Assembly (NCBI GenBank): GCA_026770585.1
Contig: MU646376.1
Coordinates: 472,800-493,249 of the forward strand
Length of the DNA: 20,450 nucleotides
Origin: Baffinella frigidus
Lineage: Eukaryota; Cryptophyceae; Cryptomonadales; Baffinellaceae
Direction: 5' to 3'
In this document: positions 18,201-20,450 of the stretch, piece by piece
How the letters are laid out: each line of letters opens with the position of its first letter
Numbering within the stretch: the first letter of the stretch is position 1
The notes under the pieces: model-generated
Told to the model about the DNA's origin: nothing
The model's database searches: none
Seen by the model: only the letters and a program-made list of their open reading frames with translations
Position numbers and translations under genes: made by a program

Positions 18201-19935
18201 GAGTATTCATAATGAATACGATTTTGGTGTATCTTGATGGTAGAAATAAGACAGTCGTCTTTCTAGACTTCATTTAGAGCCTTAAGATACACCAAAATCG
18301 GGTCGGGGATCCCCGAAATCGTATTCATTATGAATACTCGTCCGGATGACGTCATCCGTCAGGTTATGACCAGGCGAGGATCTGTAACAGATGCGCGATG
18401 TTCGTTCCTGCCGCGCGACGTATGTCCGGACGTACGTCATGAGTTGACTTTAAATACGTCACGAGTTGCCTGTAAAATAGCCTGCCTAGGGTGTGCAGGC
18501 TGTTGACCACCGTGCACGGTGGGCTGCCAGGCAGTTGCACATCACCCTGACTGTTCGGCACGGCGGGCAGCATATTGACTGATCTCTGAGACAGGTTGTG
18601 AGCCTGATGGCCTAATTCTCTTCACGGGTGTGGCGAGAGCAGGTGCGGGCAGAATATCGACTGATCTCTGGGACGCCTCGCAGGATATTGCACAACAGCC
18701 TCACTACGCGAGAGAGCTACATGTCATTTTACGCCCTGCGTCTATCTATTATTTTCCCTTGAAATCGGCAAAAGTTGCCGGAAATGCCCACAAATAATTG
18801 ACTTTGACGGAAAAGTAACCGCAAGATATGTTTGAAATGGCTCCAAGATCCCGCCTAGCTCTCCCCCGTAGCACTGTTCGGCACAGCGGGCAGGATATTG
18901 ACTGATCTCTGAGACAGGTTGTGAGCCTGATGGTCTGATTATCTTGATGATGTCGACTGATCTCTGGGGGTATTTTCTGATTTCTGGGACGCCTGGCAGG
19001 ATATTGCACAACAACCTGACGGACATCAACTACGAGGGCAACGTTATTCGCACCCCCCCGCGCGAGATCCAGGTCCCTTTCTTCCTCGATCCATCCAGCG
19101 TCCGGCCTTCGCTTTCATCTCGCAAGATAACCGAATCACTTCCTTTTCAATAGGAGGTTGAATAGGAGAAATGAGTTGGGGCATAGTAAATTCAATAAGG
19201 CCTCCTAATTAAATGAAAACGCCAATTAGGGAAGTGATTCAGATATCTTTCGAGATGAGCTTCACTGCCTGCCTGTCCCCTGCCAGGGCAGTTGGACAAA
19301 GGGTAATCAGGGCCATAATTAAAATATATGAGGGCCAGAATCCGGTTTGATAGGCCATTGTCTTTTAAATTAAACATGTTCCCGGATGAGTCTGGCCTTT
19401 GCTTCACTGCCTGCCTGTCCCTTGCCATCCACACTGCCACCCCGCTCAGTCCAGCGACTCGCACTGATACGTACACGCGTGTTCTCCAGGTGTTTGGCGC
19501 GTGATTCAGCACGTGCCATGCTTGATCCAGGCCCTACCGTAGGGCGTATGAGCCCACTCGCCACTTGAGGGATAGCCGGCACATGCTGGGTCGGCATTCC
19601 GGCCGCGTTTTGTGCACGATCCAGGACGTCCTGTGAGTGATGCAGCGCGGTGTGTGGTTAAATCAGTGGGTTGTGTCCACCAGCCCTCAGCGTGGGAGAA
19701 AATCGACTTTTTGAGTCCCTTGGTTTGTATCAGAGGTCGTCGGAATCCGACGGCCTTCAGTACAAATCAAAGGCATTGAAAAAGGTAATTTGCTCCCTCT
19801 CTGAGGGCGGGTGTGTGGCAGGTACTGGGTTCGGCGTTCACGCTCAAGTACCTGTGCCAGATCAACACCGCGGAGGAGGAAGGCCTTCTCGATCTCAGCA
19901 AAATGCGCCTTGCCAGCTTCCCCTTCGAGATGTGG
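6266..19935 (+). CDS. Leucine-rich-repeat protein, LRRC40/PIRL-like (13 exons, 3' end beyond window)
   Basis: Exons: 6266-6424, 6688-6785, 7760-7846, 8958-9030, 9671-9754, 11368-11507, 12593-12689, 13478-13569, 15063-15145, 15748-15881, 16928-17037, 19000-19072, 19822-19935. Together they give 1344 nt, 448 codons, with no stop and matching phases at all 12 joins. The start follows an in-frame TGA at 6251. Introns 1, 2 and 10 use GC donors, the rest GT; all end in AG. Residues 1-53 are a lead-in. Residues 54-160 hold LRRs (VKEMYLDNNMLVNLPDDFGK, SIGSLTNLQLLFLRNNLIKE), followed by a linker with PPEEVISKGIKHIQSFL and LDLPELNLNEMP (about 159-200). Residues 225-400 form a second LRR block (LVHLDLSFNQLDSLP, LTDLNISSNQLEDLPENF, LGTLNIKNNRL). 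It closes with a second linker, PPREIQVLGSAFTLKYL and LLDLSKMRLASFPFEMW. No signal peptide is seen; it is probably a cytosolic scaffold, by family analogy. Intron 13 opens at 19936 (GTGCGT). Confidence 0.85.
6425..6687 (+). other. Intron 1 (GC-AG, 263 nt)
   Basis: Donor CAG|GCAAGC after Leu-Met-Gln, acceptor GGAGCAG|GTGAAG, phase 0. This is the shortest intron of the LRR gene and the only one in which I find no inverted repeat or telomere-like tract. The GC donor is required, since no GT nearby keeps the frame into the next LRR. Confidence 0.75.
6985..7128. mobile_element. CCACCAACCCTCAC-family element, copy 1 (intron 2)
   Basis: Terminal repeat TACCACCAACCCTCAC and its reverse complement at 7113-7128. 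Inner arms are GGACCAAATCGACGATTTT and AAAATCGACGATTTGGTCC, with a further inner pair, GAGGGGTCG/CGACCCCTC. Four family members share the CCACCARCCCTCA ends (also 7904, 11524 and 19678), all in introns of this gene. Confidence 0.75.
7163..7232. repeat. Interstitial TTTAGGG-like tract in intron 2
   Basis: About ten units of TTTAGGG and variants (TTCAGGG, TTCAGAG). Unlike the other telomere-like tracts in this gene, its G-rich strand is the sense strand. The rest of intron 2 (7233-7759) shows no repeat that I can assign. Confidence 0.75.
7904..8085. mobile_element. CCACCAACCCTCAC-family element, copy 2 (intron 3)
   Basis: The left end is CCACCAGCCCTCACGGCCTG and the right end CATGGCGTGATGGTTAGTGG, an imperfect complement. 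The inner arms GAGCAAAACGTCGAATTTCG and CGAAAATCGATGATTTGCTC pair. Inside, GGCTCCAATTCCCCTTGRAA occurs twice in tandem (about 7980-8030). The element starts 57 bases after the exon 3 donor. Confidence 0.65.
8318..8543. mobile_element. Long foldback element in intron 3
   Basis: The outer arms TAGAGCGTTTGCGGTAATTG and TTGTCCGTTTTGGACGTACG pair with the complement at 8500-8541. Central arms AGGACGTGACAAGGATTT pair with AAATCCTTGTCACGTCCT, and the centre holds GGTACC-like half-sites. The total is about 225 bases with arms near 100. No ORF lies inside. Confidence 0.75.
8551..8610. repeat. Dispersed repeat J, copy 1
   Basis: GGCCTATCAAACCGGATTCT, then GGCCCTAATTAA, is matched in inverted orientation at 19320-19365 (TTAAAATATATGAGGGCCAG, AATCCGGTTTGATAGGCC). 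The inner direct repeat GAGGCCCTAATTAA follows at 8591. The other copy is in intron 12. No terminal structure is clear. Confidence 0.6.
8785..8940 (+). repeat. Minisatellite with ATTGCGGCCGTGTCGGTACC unit before exon 4
   Basis: The unit TGCGGCCGTGTCGGTACCAG occurs four times (about 8790, 8837, 8895 and 8918), separated by short C-runs and CAGTAACCC. The last unit ends a few bases before the polypyrimidine tract CCCCCCCCCCTTTCAG of the exon 4 acceptor at 8957. A second C-run plus CAG at 8877-8892 imitates the same acceptor. Confidence 0.75.
9031..9350 (+). repeat. Tandem copies of the exon 4/exon 5 junction inside intron 4
   Basis: Three composite units (9088-9109, 9218-9253 and 9320-9344) each join a piece like the start of exon 5 (GTGGGGCTTCTGACGAACCT) to a piece like the end of exon 4 (GAGCTGCCGGCACAG) and then repeat the donor GTGGGS. 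They are separated by AAACCCTAAACC-like sequence. The middle unit is 36 nt, bounded by AAAG and GTGGGG, and would add 12 codons in frame (VGLLTNFTLPAQ). It could act as a cassette microexon, though splicing is not shown by the sequence. Confidence 0.7.
9366..9660 (+). repeat. Minisatellite CACTCTAAACAACTTCAAACT, about 21-nt units
   Basis: Around a dozen units of roughly 21 nt vary around TGCACTCTAAACAACTTCAA and TGCACTCTAAACAACCTCAC. The array fills the second half of intron 4 up to the exon 5 acceptor (CCTCAAG|GTGGGG). Because 21 is divisible by three, both strands show repetitive ORFs of about 100 codons. These are artefacts. Confidence 0.85.
9767..10325. repeat. Degenerate CCCTAAA array in intron 5
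   Basis: About 550 bases of AACCCTAAAC, AACCCTCAAA, CTCGAACTCTAACCC and similar variants, starting 12 bases after the exon 5 donor GTATAC. The variant units show a higher-order period: the block TACACTCCAAACCTCAAACC recurs several times (about 9924, 10047, 10202 and 10272). C-rich strand in sense. Confidence 0.85.
10403..10544. mobile_element. TTATCCGGGG element, copy 1, with 4-bp target duplication GAGT
   Basis: The terminal inverted repeat is TTATCCGGGGAAACCTGTTT with TTCTTTCATTT, complementary to the right end GGTTTCCCCGGATAA. The direct repeat GAGT flanks both ends exactly (10399-10402 and 10545-10548). The inner core has TTGTGTAGTAATTTTCATTG. A second copy is nested in another element at 14878-15016. 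Four-bp duplications are known for several cut-and-paste superfamilies (for example Sola, Chapaev and Ginger-like); the assignment is open. Located in intron 5. Confidence 0.85.
10587..10740 (+). repeat. Dispersed repeat K, copy 1
   Basis: It matches 18721-18871 over about 150 bases: ATGTCATTTTACGC, TATTATTT, CCCTTGACATCGGCAAAGGT, TGCCGGAAAT, CCCACAAATAATTAACTTTG and CTCCCCCGTAG. It contains a partial inverted repeat around TTTCCCCTTG. Copies lie in introns 5 and 11. In intron 11 the copy lies between two duplicated exon 12 edges. Confidence 0.75.
10859..10960 (+). repeat. Dispersed repeat L, copy 1
   Basis: TTACTCTCGATACAGGTTCT, then CCTTGAGCCTTGAGTTGAGT and GATACAAAAG, recurs at 13829-13882 (intron 8) and, in shorter form, at 20285-20330 (CTGAGCCTTACGTTGAGTGA). 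All three lie in introns, in the same orientation. Confidence 0.65.
11117..11166 (+). pseudogene. Partial copy of exon 6 with acceptor
   Basis: ATGCAG| then GGGATCAAGCACATCCAGAG and on to GCGCGCAC repeats the first 50 bases of the real exon at 11368-11417, differing at two positions, and then breaks off. It preserves acceptor and frame (GIKHIQSFLLSFHQAR). Element D copy 2 lies between the two copies, so the exon edge is a direct repeat flanking the element. Confidence 0.85.
11185..11357 (+). mobile_element. Introner-like element D, copy 2
   Basis: It starts GATTCTAGAGGGGCCTATTT and ends AAATAAGCCCCTCTTGCATT then CTCGTG, an imperfect terminal inverted repeat. The inner part holds CAATGAAAGTTACTACACAA. 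The exon 6 acceptor TGTGGCAG|GGG lies ten bases beyond its end. Together with the flanking exon copies this is what an intron-generating insertion would look like. Confidence 0.8.
11524..11715. mobile_element. CCACCAACCCTCAC-family element, copy 3 (intron 6)
   Basis: Perfect ends CCACCAACCCTCAC and GTGAGGGTTGGTGG. Next come GCCTGGGGAAAAAGGTCGAA and the inner GTCGAATTTCGAC / GTCGGAATTCGAC pairs. It begins 16 bases after the exon 6 donor CTCAG|GTACAT, so the element makes up the start of the intron. Confidence 0.8.
11762..12050. repeat. Dispersed repeat G copy and A/T-rich inverted repeat
   Basis: 11762-11862 matches 1081-1196 (GAGCGGGAAAGAGCCAGGGC, palindrome GGGCTCACCGAATCGGTGAG). From about 11888 an imperfect inverted repeat of GGCGGCAATTTAAACCATAT and GTAGCTATCTTGGGG pairs with GCTAAGATAGCCAAATCCCC and GGCGGTTCAAATTACAC near 12035. 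An internal direct repeat, CAATTTAAACCRTATTGTAG, is present twice. Confidence 0.55.
12081..12110 (+). pseudogene. First partial copy of exon 7 with acceptor
   Basis: ATGAGCAG| then CAACTGCCTGAAGAAGCTGG and GGCCAGCCAG matches the first 26 or so bases of exon 7 (12593) and its acceptor. It is followed by AAAAGAGCCCGGGCTCACCA, a repeat G fragment. The second copy is at 12247-12277. Confidence 0.85.
12247..12277 (+). pseudogene. Second partial copy of exon 7 with acceptor
   Basis: The 12228-12277 segment (GATGCATCTTCTGTGAGCAG| plus the same exon start) parallels 12061-12110, including intron-side bases. So about 50 bases spanning the acceptor were copied as a unit. Only the third copy, at 12593, continues into the full exon. 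Confidence 0.85.
12398..12592 (+). repeat. TCAA microsatellite and GTGATATTCTCCCC tandem repeat leading into the exon 7 acceptor
   Basis: (TCAA)n at 12415-12440 passes into three to four units of about 44 nt carrying AAGTGATATTCTCCCC and TGTGAGTCAAAYCA. The last unit reads GCGATGTTGTCTCCCTGTGA then GCAG|CAAC. The working acceptor is thus the end of a tandem repeat unit, with GTGAGTCAA changed to GTGAGCAG. Confidence 0.75.
12900..13080 (+). mobile_element. Introner-like element D, copy 3 (intron 7)
   Basis: Terminal repeats GAATGCTAGATGATCCTATT and AAATAGGCCCCTCTAGCAAT. The inside has TATGTGGGGTTGTCAATATG, GGGATAAGGTGTGCCAACCT, GGCCAATATATGGCTAGTTA and CAACGAAAGTTACTACACAA. It is closer to copy 4 (15894-16098) than to copies 1 and 2. 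Followed by GTGTGGCCTGCG. Confidence 0.8.
13099..13235. repeat. Inverted repeat around CGGCATCGAC in intron 7
   Basis: CCTAATTTCGGCATCGACTT pairs with GGGTTGATGCCGGAATTGGG at 13194-13213. The right part resembles 716-748 near the left end of the window. From 13236 to 13477 I see A/T-rich unique sequence and the exon 8 acceptor (GGGGCAG|GTGG) only. Confidence 0.5.
13571..13765. repeat. (CACCCTA)n telomere-like array starting at the exon 8 donor
   Basis: A regular heptamer, TACACCC/CCCTACA, runs from the donor itself: CTCAA|GTACCCTACACCC. The array is C-rich in sense, with internal variation (CCCTGCA, CCCGACA). An ORF through it is an artefact. The splice donor GTACCC can be read as the first unit of the array plus the terminal G of the exon. 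Confidence 0.85.
13800..13972. repeat. (TTC)n tract and dispersed repeat L, copy 2
   Basis: TTCTTCTTCTTCTTCTTC at 13808-13826 precedes CTCTCGACACAGGTCCTAAA, then CCTCGAGCCTTGAGTTGAGT and GATGCAAAAG, matching 10882-10943. The remainder to 13972 is unremarkable. Confidence 0.65.
13973..14133 (+). mobile_element. CCACACAGCGGG-family element, copy 2
   Basis: Ends CCACACAGCGGTTTTCGAAG and CATTTGTAGCCCGCCGTGTG. The inside has AATAACCCCTAAGCGATAAG, ACCCTACAGTAGGCAACCCG, GGGGGGTTCCTACGGATAAG and GTAACGGAAACTCGG, with a small palindrome GGGCACTGAGTGCCC. An inverted copy follows 70 bases on. Confidence 0.8.
14203..14363 (-). mobile_element. CCACACAGCGGG-family element, copy 3 (inverted)
   Basis: On the minus strand it has the same order of landmarks as 13973-14133 (AGGGATT, GATAAAAACTAGGATTCTAC and so on). 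The two lie in opposite orientation around a 69-base spacer (14134-14202) that contains GCGCCAAGAGCG and GGCGCAGATTTTCGCGCGG. A pair of this kind could pair to a hairpin of more than 150 bp in the pre-mRNA. Confidence 0.8.
14397..14520. repeat. Short tandem repeat CCATATATRCTACACACGAC
   Basis: Five to six units of about 21 nt (TATACTACACACGACCCCAT and variants with ACATATGCTACACAC) span 14400-14515. Both strands give short repetitive reading frames that are not genes. Confidence 0.8.
14548..14680 (+). repeat. Dispersed repeat H, copy 2
   Basis: It matches 4755-4895: CTGATCTCGACAGTAAGTTG, CCATTTCGTTCAGATGGACC, GCTCTGGGAGCAGGCATTTG, ACTTAAGGCG and GGAGTTGACTTAGGCGAAAT. It ends just before the duplicated edge of exon 9 (14687). 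Confidence 0.7.
14687..14748 (+). pseudogene. Partial copy of exon 9 with acceptor
   Basis: GGTGGAACAG| then GATGATGAATATCGCGCACA and on to GCGATCGG repeats the acceptor region and the first 50 or so bases of exon 9 (15053-15115), with a few substitutions (H-N-F-L-R-Q/E). The copies flank the composite element 14750-15031. In frame it could substitute for the start of exon 9 but lacks its end. Confidence 0.85.
14750..15031 (+). mobile_element. CCACACAGCGGG-family element, copy 4, interrupted by a nested element
   Basis: It has AATAATCCCTAAGCGATAAG, ACCCTACGGTAGGCAACCCG, GGGGGGTTCCTCGGGATAAG and, after the nested insert, AGCCCGCTGTGTGG. The left terminus is missing; the exon 9 copy runs straight into the inner part. 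The nested insertion shows that this element is older than the TTATCCGGGG element. Confidence 0.8.
14878..15016. mobile_element. TTATCCGGGG element, copy 2, nested, with 4-bp target duplication AGCC
   Basis: Ends TTATCCGGGGAAACCTATTT and AACAGGTTTCCCCGGATAA, with near-perfect arms that continue through TTCTTTCATTTGATGGCAAC to GTAAATTACTACACA and its partner TTGTGTAGTAATTTTCGTTG. AGCC flanks both sides (14874-14877 and 15017-15020). Removing the element and one AGCC restores GTAGCCCGC, as in the uninterrupted relatives. This is direct evidence of insertion. Confidence 0.9.
15106..15400. repeat. Direct and inverted copies of the exon 9 donor edge
   Basis: The end of exon 9 with its donor (CAGCTGGGCCTCATGTCCAC...GCCG|GTAAGT, 15115-15150) recurs inverted at 15193-15231 with one mismatch. 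It recurs again in direct orientation around 15263-15293 (ATTGCCGGTAGG), at 15347-15390 (CAGCTGGGCCTCATGTCGAC...TGCTGGTGAG) and in brief at 15399-15414. GAGGGAGGAGCTTACC accompanies the first two. The inverted copy can pair with the real exon end and donor in the transcript. Confidence 0.85.
15414..15523 (+). repeat. Minisatellite CCACCCTCYTCTCA in intron 9
   Basis: About seven units of 14 nt (CACCACCCTCCTCYCACCAC and variants). A further low-complexity tract follows at 15620-15720 with CACCTTTCTGAACRT repeated. Together they provide a pyrimidine-rich run to the exon 10 acceptor, CGGCAG|AGG. Confidence 0.8.
15894..16098 (-). mobile_element. Introner-like element D, copy 4 (intron 10)
   Basis: Ends GAGAATACTAGAGGGGCCTA and TAGGATCCTCTAGCATTCTC. 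On the minus strand the inside matches copies 1-3 (TATGTGGGGTTGTAAA, CCAGGATAAGGTGTTCCAAC, GCCAATATATAGCTAGC, CAACGAAAGTTACC). It begins 12 bases after the exon 10 GC donor (AAG|GCAACC). On its other side a copy of the exon 10 end follows at once. Confidence 0.8.
16095..16161 (+). pseudogene. First downstream copy of the exon 10 end
   Basis: CTCGTCAAACCAGGTGGAGG, then AGCTTCCGGTGAACATCAAC and on to TTCAACCTCAAG, repeats the last 66 or so bases of exon 10 (15814-15881) with several substitutions. It codes QVEELPVNINRPSNLFNLK. It follows element D copy 4 directly. The base after AAG is T (TCACCA), so the original GC donor is lost here. Confidence 0.8.
16186..16325. mobile_element. Inverted repeat with CAACGAAAATT core between exon 10 copies
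   Basis: TTTTCAACGAAAATTGCTGC (16221-16240) pairs with GTGGTAATTGTCGTTGCAAT (16279-16298), a diverged core. The outer arms ATTATTTTGG and CAAAATGATTTT are weak. It sits between the first and second downstream copies of the exon 10 end. Confidence 0.5.
16330..16388 (+). pseudogene. Second downstream copy of the exon 10 end
   Basis: CAGAGCTGGAAGAGCTTCCG, then GAGAACATCAACCGCCTTTC and on to CTCCAACCTCAAG, codes LEELPENINRLSNLSNLK, close to the real exon 10 end (LEDLPENFDRLSNLSNLK). It is followed by TCATCC and then the telomere-like array. It could act as a duplicate LRR fragment only if joined to exon 11, and has no usual donor. Confidence 0.8.
16395..16575. repeat. (CACCCTA)n telomere-like array in intron 10
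   Basis: The heptamer CACCCTA with variants CACCATA and CACCCCA runs for about 180 bases, C-rich in sense, starting seven bases after a copied exon end (CTCAAG|TCATCC). Same unit as 13571-13765. ORFs through it are artefacts. Confidence 0.85.
16622..16715 (-). mobile_element. Truncated CCACACAGCGGG-family element
   Basis: GTCCCTACGGATTGCCTACC, GGTCCTAGTTCTGATCGCTT, AGGGGTTATTCAAAATCTCT and TCGAAGTCCGCTGTTTGG match the right half of 14203-14363. The left terminus is missing. A similar fragment lies at 17922-17975 (TTTACGGATTGCCTACCGTT, GGTTATTCAC). From 16716 to 16927 I see no further feature except the exon 11 acceptor. Confidence 0.6.
17069..17213. mobile_element. CATTTAAT element with 4-bp target duplication CCTG (intron 11)
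   Basis: Ends CATTTAATATCAATGCGCTG and AGAGCATTGAAATTAAATG are near complements that run on through GAGTTCCCCG. CCTG flanks both ends exactly (17065-17068 and 17214-17217). The inner pair CGAAATTCACTACA and GCAGTGAATTTTGTTG is a variant of the shared core. The element begins 31 bases after the exon 11 donor. Confidence 0.85.
17332..17461. mobile_element. Inverted repeat CAGAATCTGTCCTG in intron 11
   Basis: CGGAACATACCAGAATCTGT pairs with ACAGATTCTGTGGTGTTCCG. Inside, AAAATAGCA occurs three times in both halves (TAAAATAGCAGTATT, CAAAATAGCATAT, TAAAATAGCAGGAC). Confidence 0.7.
17460..18165 (+). repeat. Shuffled segmental repeats in intron 11
   Basis: Block a (CGAAATTAGACTGCTCGAGA to CGACGACCCCTCCAGG) occurs at 17460-17514 and 17718-17773, with its end again at 17872-17895. 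Block b (CAGGCGTCGCCCAGCGAAGC, GCTATGTGTGTTGC) occurs at 17532-17564 and 18129-18163. CATCCACTTAGCAGCGACC and fragments recur at 17775, 17896 and about 17968. ACGCCAGAGTGT recurs at 17571 and 17669. The blocks come in different orders, so this is rearranged duplicated sequence rather than a simple tandem array. No exon is seen. Confidence 0.75.
18199..18342. mobile_element. Inverted repeat GAGTATTCATAATGAATACG in intron 11
   Basis: The left arm 18199-18235 (GAGTATTCATAATGAATACG, ATTTTGGTGTATCTT) pairs with two right segments, AAGATACACCAAAATCG and CGTATTCATTATGAATACTC. They are separated by a 20-base palindromic insert, GGGTCGGGGATCCCCGAAA. The arm itself contains the palindrome ATTCATAATGAAT. 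No 4-bp duplication is evident. Confidence 0.75.
18551..18720 (+). pseudogene. Copy of the exon 12 acceptor region and exon start
   Basis: 18551-18612 (CTGTTCGGCACGGCGGGCAG to GTGAGCCTGATGG) matches 18874-18933. 18647-18704 (CGACTGATCTCTGGGACGCC, TCGCAG| then GATATTGCACAACAGCCTC) matches the real acceptor and first 20 bases of exon 12 (18997-19020). The whole 150-base block is therefore a direct repeat flanking dispersed repeat K at 18721-18871. The copy's exon part breaks off after about 22 bases. Confidence 0.8.
18721..18871 (+). repeat. Dispersed repeat K, copy 2
   Basis: It matches 10587-10740. It lies exactly between the two copies of the exon 12 edge region, in the place taken by inverted-repeat elements at other exons. 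The inner pair GGAAA/TTTCC around TCGGCAAAAGTTGCCGGAAA is retained. Confidence 0.7.
19112..19261. mobile_element. Inverted repeat ATCTCGCAAGATAACCGAAT in intron 12
   Basis: TCATCTCGCAAGATAACCGA with ATCACTTCC (19111-19142) pairs with GGAAGTGATTCAGATATCTT with TCGAGATGA (19230-19258). The A/T-rich inside holds AATAGGAGGTTGAATAGGAG and GGCCTCCTAATTAAATG. It begins about 40 bases after the exon 12 donor. Confidence 0.7.
19317..19383 (-). repeat. Dispersed repeat J, copy 2
   Basis: On the minus strand it matches 8551-8610 (GGCCTATCAAACCGGATTCT, GGCCCT). The next 300 bases (19384-19677) hold GCCTGCCTGTCCCYTGCCA, present also at 19266-19285 as a short direct repeat, and no other recognisable feature. 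Confidence 0.6.
19678..19818. mobile_element. CCACCAACCCTCAC-family element, copy 4 (end of intron 12)
   Basis: The left end CCACCAGCCCTCAGCGTGGG is matched at the right by CTCTGAGGGCGGGTGTGTGG. Inner arms CCTTGGTTTGTATCAGAGG and CCTTCAGTACAAATCAAAGG pair, with CGTCGGAATCCGACG at the centre. The right end GTGTGG is followed at once by CAG|GTACTG, the exon 13 acceptor, so the element supplies the 3' end of the intron. Confidence 0.75.
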
Positions 19936-19945
19936 GTGCGTACCT

Positions 19946-20105
19946 TTATCTCGCACAATGTATTTATTAAGTGGTTTTGGAAAGTCAACTCCCCCACAAG
20001 ATCGTCAACTTATTGTTTGCTATTATTAATTGAAATATTAAGTTGACGATTTTGTGGGGGCGTTGACTTTCTGAAACCAATTAATAAATACAATGTGTGA
20101 GATAA
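19946..20105. mobile_element. TTATCTCGCAC element with 4-bp target duplication ACCT (intron 13)
   Basis: Ends TTATCTCGCACAATGTATTT and AAATACAATGTGTGAGATAA are near-perfect complements. Arms continue (GGTTTTGGAAAGTCAAC, CCCCCACAAGATCGTCAACTT) to about 70 bases. ACCT flanks both ends (19942-19945 and 20106-20109). It begins ten bases after the exon 13 donor TGG|GTGCGTACCT. The termini TTATC...GATAA resemble those of the TTATCCGGGG element. Confidence 0.9.
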
Positions 20106-20450
20106 ACCTGCAACCCCATCCATAACTCTCAACCCTCACCCTAATTCAGAACTCGCAACCCTCACCCATAACTCTCAATCTTCAACCCTAACCACTCAGT
20201 CCGGCCTGTTCCCATGAATCCTAGCTCAAGAACCCTGCACTCATCACAGTGGGTGCGTATCCACCGACACGCCCTTTTCTTCTCAGTTACTCCTGAGCCT
20301 TACGTTGAGTGATCGACGAGTCTATGAGCCGTATCCCTCAAGTGGCGAGTAGGTTCATACGTCGTACCGTAGGGCCCTGGGACCTGCCTAGGACCTCTTG
20401 GCGGTCAATTGTGACCTCCTCGCCACTTCCTCGCCACTCAATTGTGACCT
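20106..20450. other. Start of intron 13: telomere-like tract and repeat L fragment
   Basis: 20110-20195 has degenerate AACCCTCACCC/ATAACTCTCAACC units, C-rich in sense. 20285-20330 resembles dispersed repeat L (10859, 13829). Around 20360-20400 CGTACCGTAGGGCCC recalls the CCTACGGTAGG elements, and GTCAATTGTGACCTCCTCGC repeats near the window end (20405 and 20437). No further exon of the LRR gene was found; by family length more exons are likely to the right. Confidence 0.5.

Noticed and set aside
20250-20260. Copy of the exon 13 end and donor (TGGGTGCGTA)
   Set aside because: Only about ten bases match, too short to separate from chance.

Overview
The window looks like nuclear DNA from a eukaryote, most likely a protist or alga. 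Coding pieces are short (about 70-160 nt) and split by long introns with GT-AG and some GC-AG borders. There are no bacterial-style operons. Degenerate arrays of the plant/alveolate-type telomere unit TTTAGGG (CCCTAAA on the other strand) occur at the left end and inside introns. GC-AG introns, TTTAGGG-type repeats and dense inverted-repeat intron elements would fit a dinoflagellate, a chromerid or a prasinophyte-type green alga, but the sequence alone does not settle this.

Two genes can be reconstructed, head to head around about 300 bp (5966-6265). To the right (+ strand, 6266 to beyond 19935) lies a leucine-rich-repeat gene. Thirteen exons were found, and they splice into one uninterrupted 448-codon frame that continues past the last exon seen. 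The protein resembles LRRC40/PIRL/SHOC2-type intracellular LRR proteins. It has two LRR blocks, each followed by a linker of the form PPxEh...G...LDL. To the left (- strand, 5965 down to at least 2297) lies a gene of unknown function. Four exons give about 146 codons of an Ala/Arg-rich, probably helical protein with an internal repeat (WNAAW...). Its 3' end is not resolved.

Almost everything else is intron, and it is structured. Nearly every intron holds one or more 100-250 bp inverted-repeat (MITE/introner-like) elements. Four different ones show clean 4-bp target duplications (GAGT, AGCC, CCTG, ACCT), and one is nested in another element. Several families with unrelated outer arms share the same inner core (GAAANTTACTACACA and its reverse complement).

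The main discovery candidate is that exon edges, together with their splice sites, have been copied repeatedly into the adjoining intron, with inverted-repeat elements between the copies. The LRR gene shows this for exons 4/5, 6, 7, 9, 10 and 12. The minus-strand gene shows it for the exon 3 donor (5 copies) and exon 4 (4 copies). Telomere-like and microsatellite arrays fill other introns, in places starting exactly at the splice donor.

Layout: 1-316 telomere-like array; 317-2070 foldback elements, no gene resolved; 2077-5965 minus-strand gene; 5966-6265 shared upstream region; 6266-19935 LRR gene exons and introns; 19936-20450 start of a further intron containing a clean element and more telomere-like DNA.
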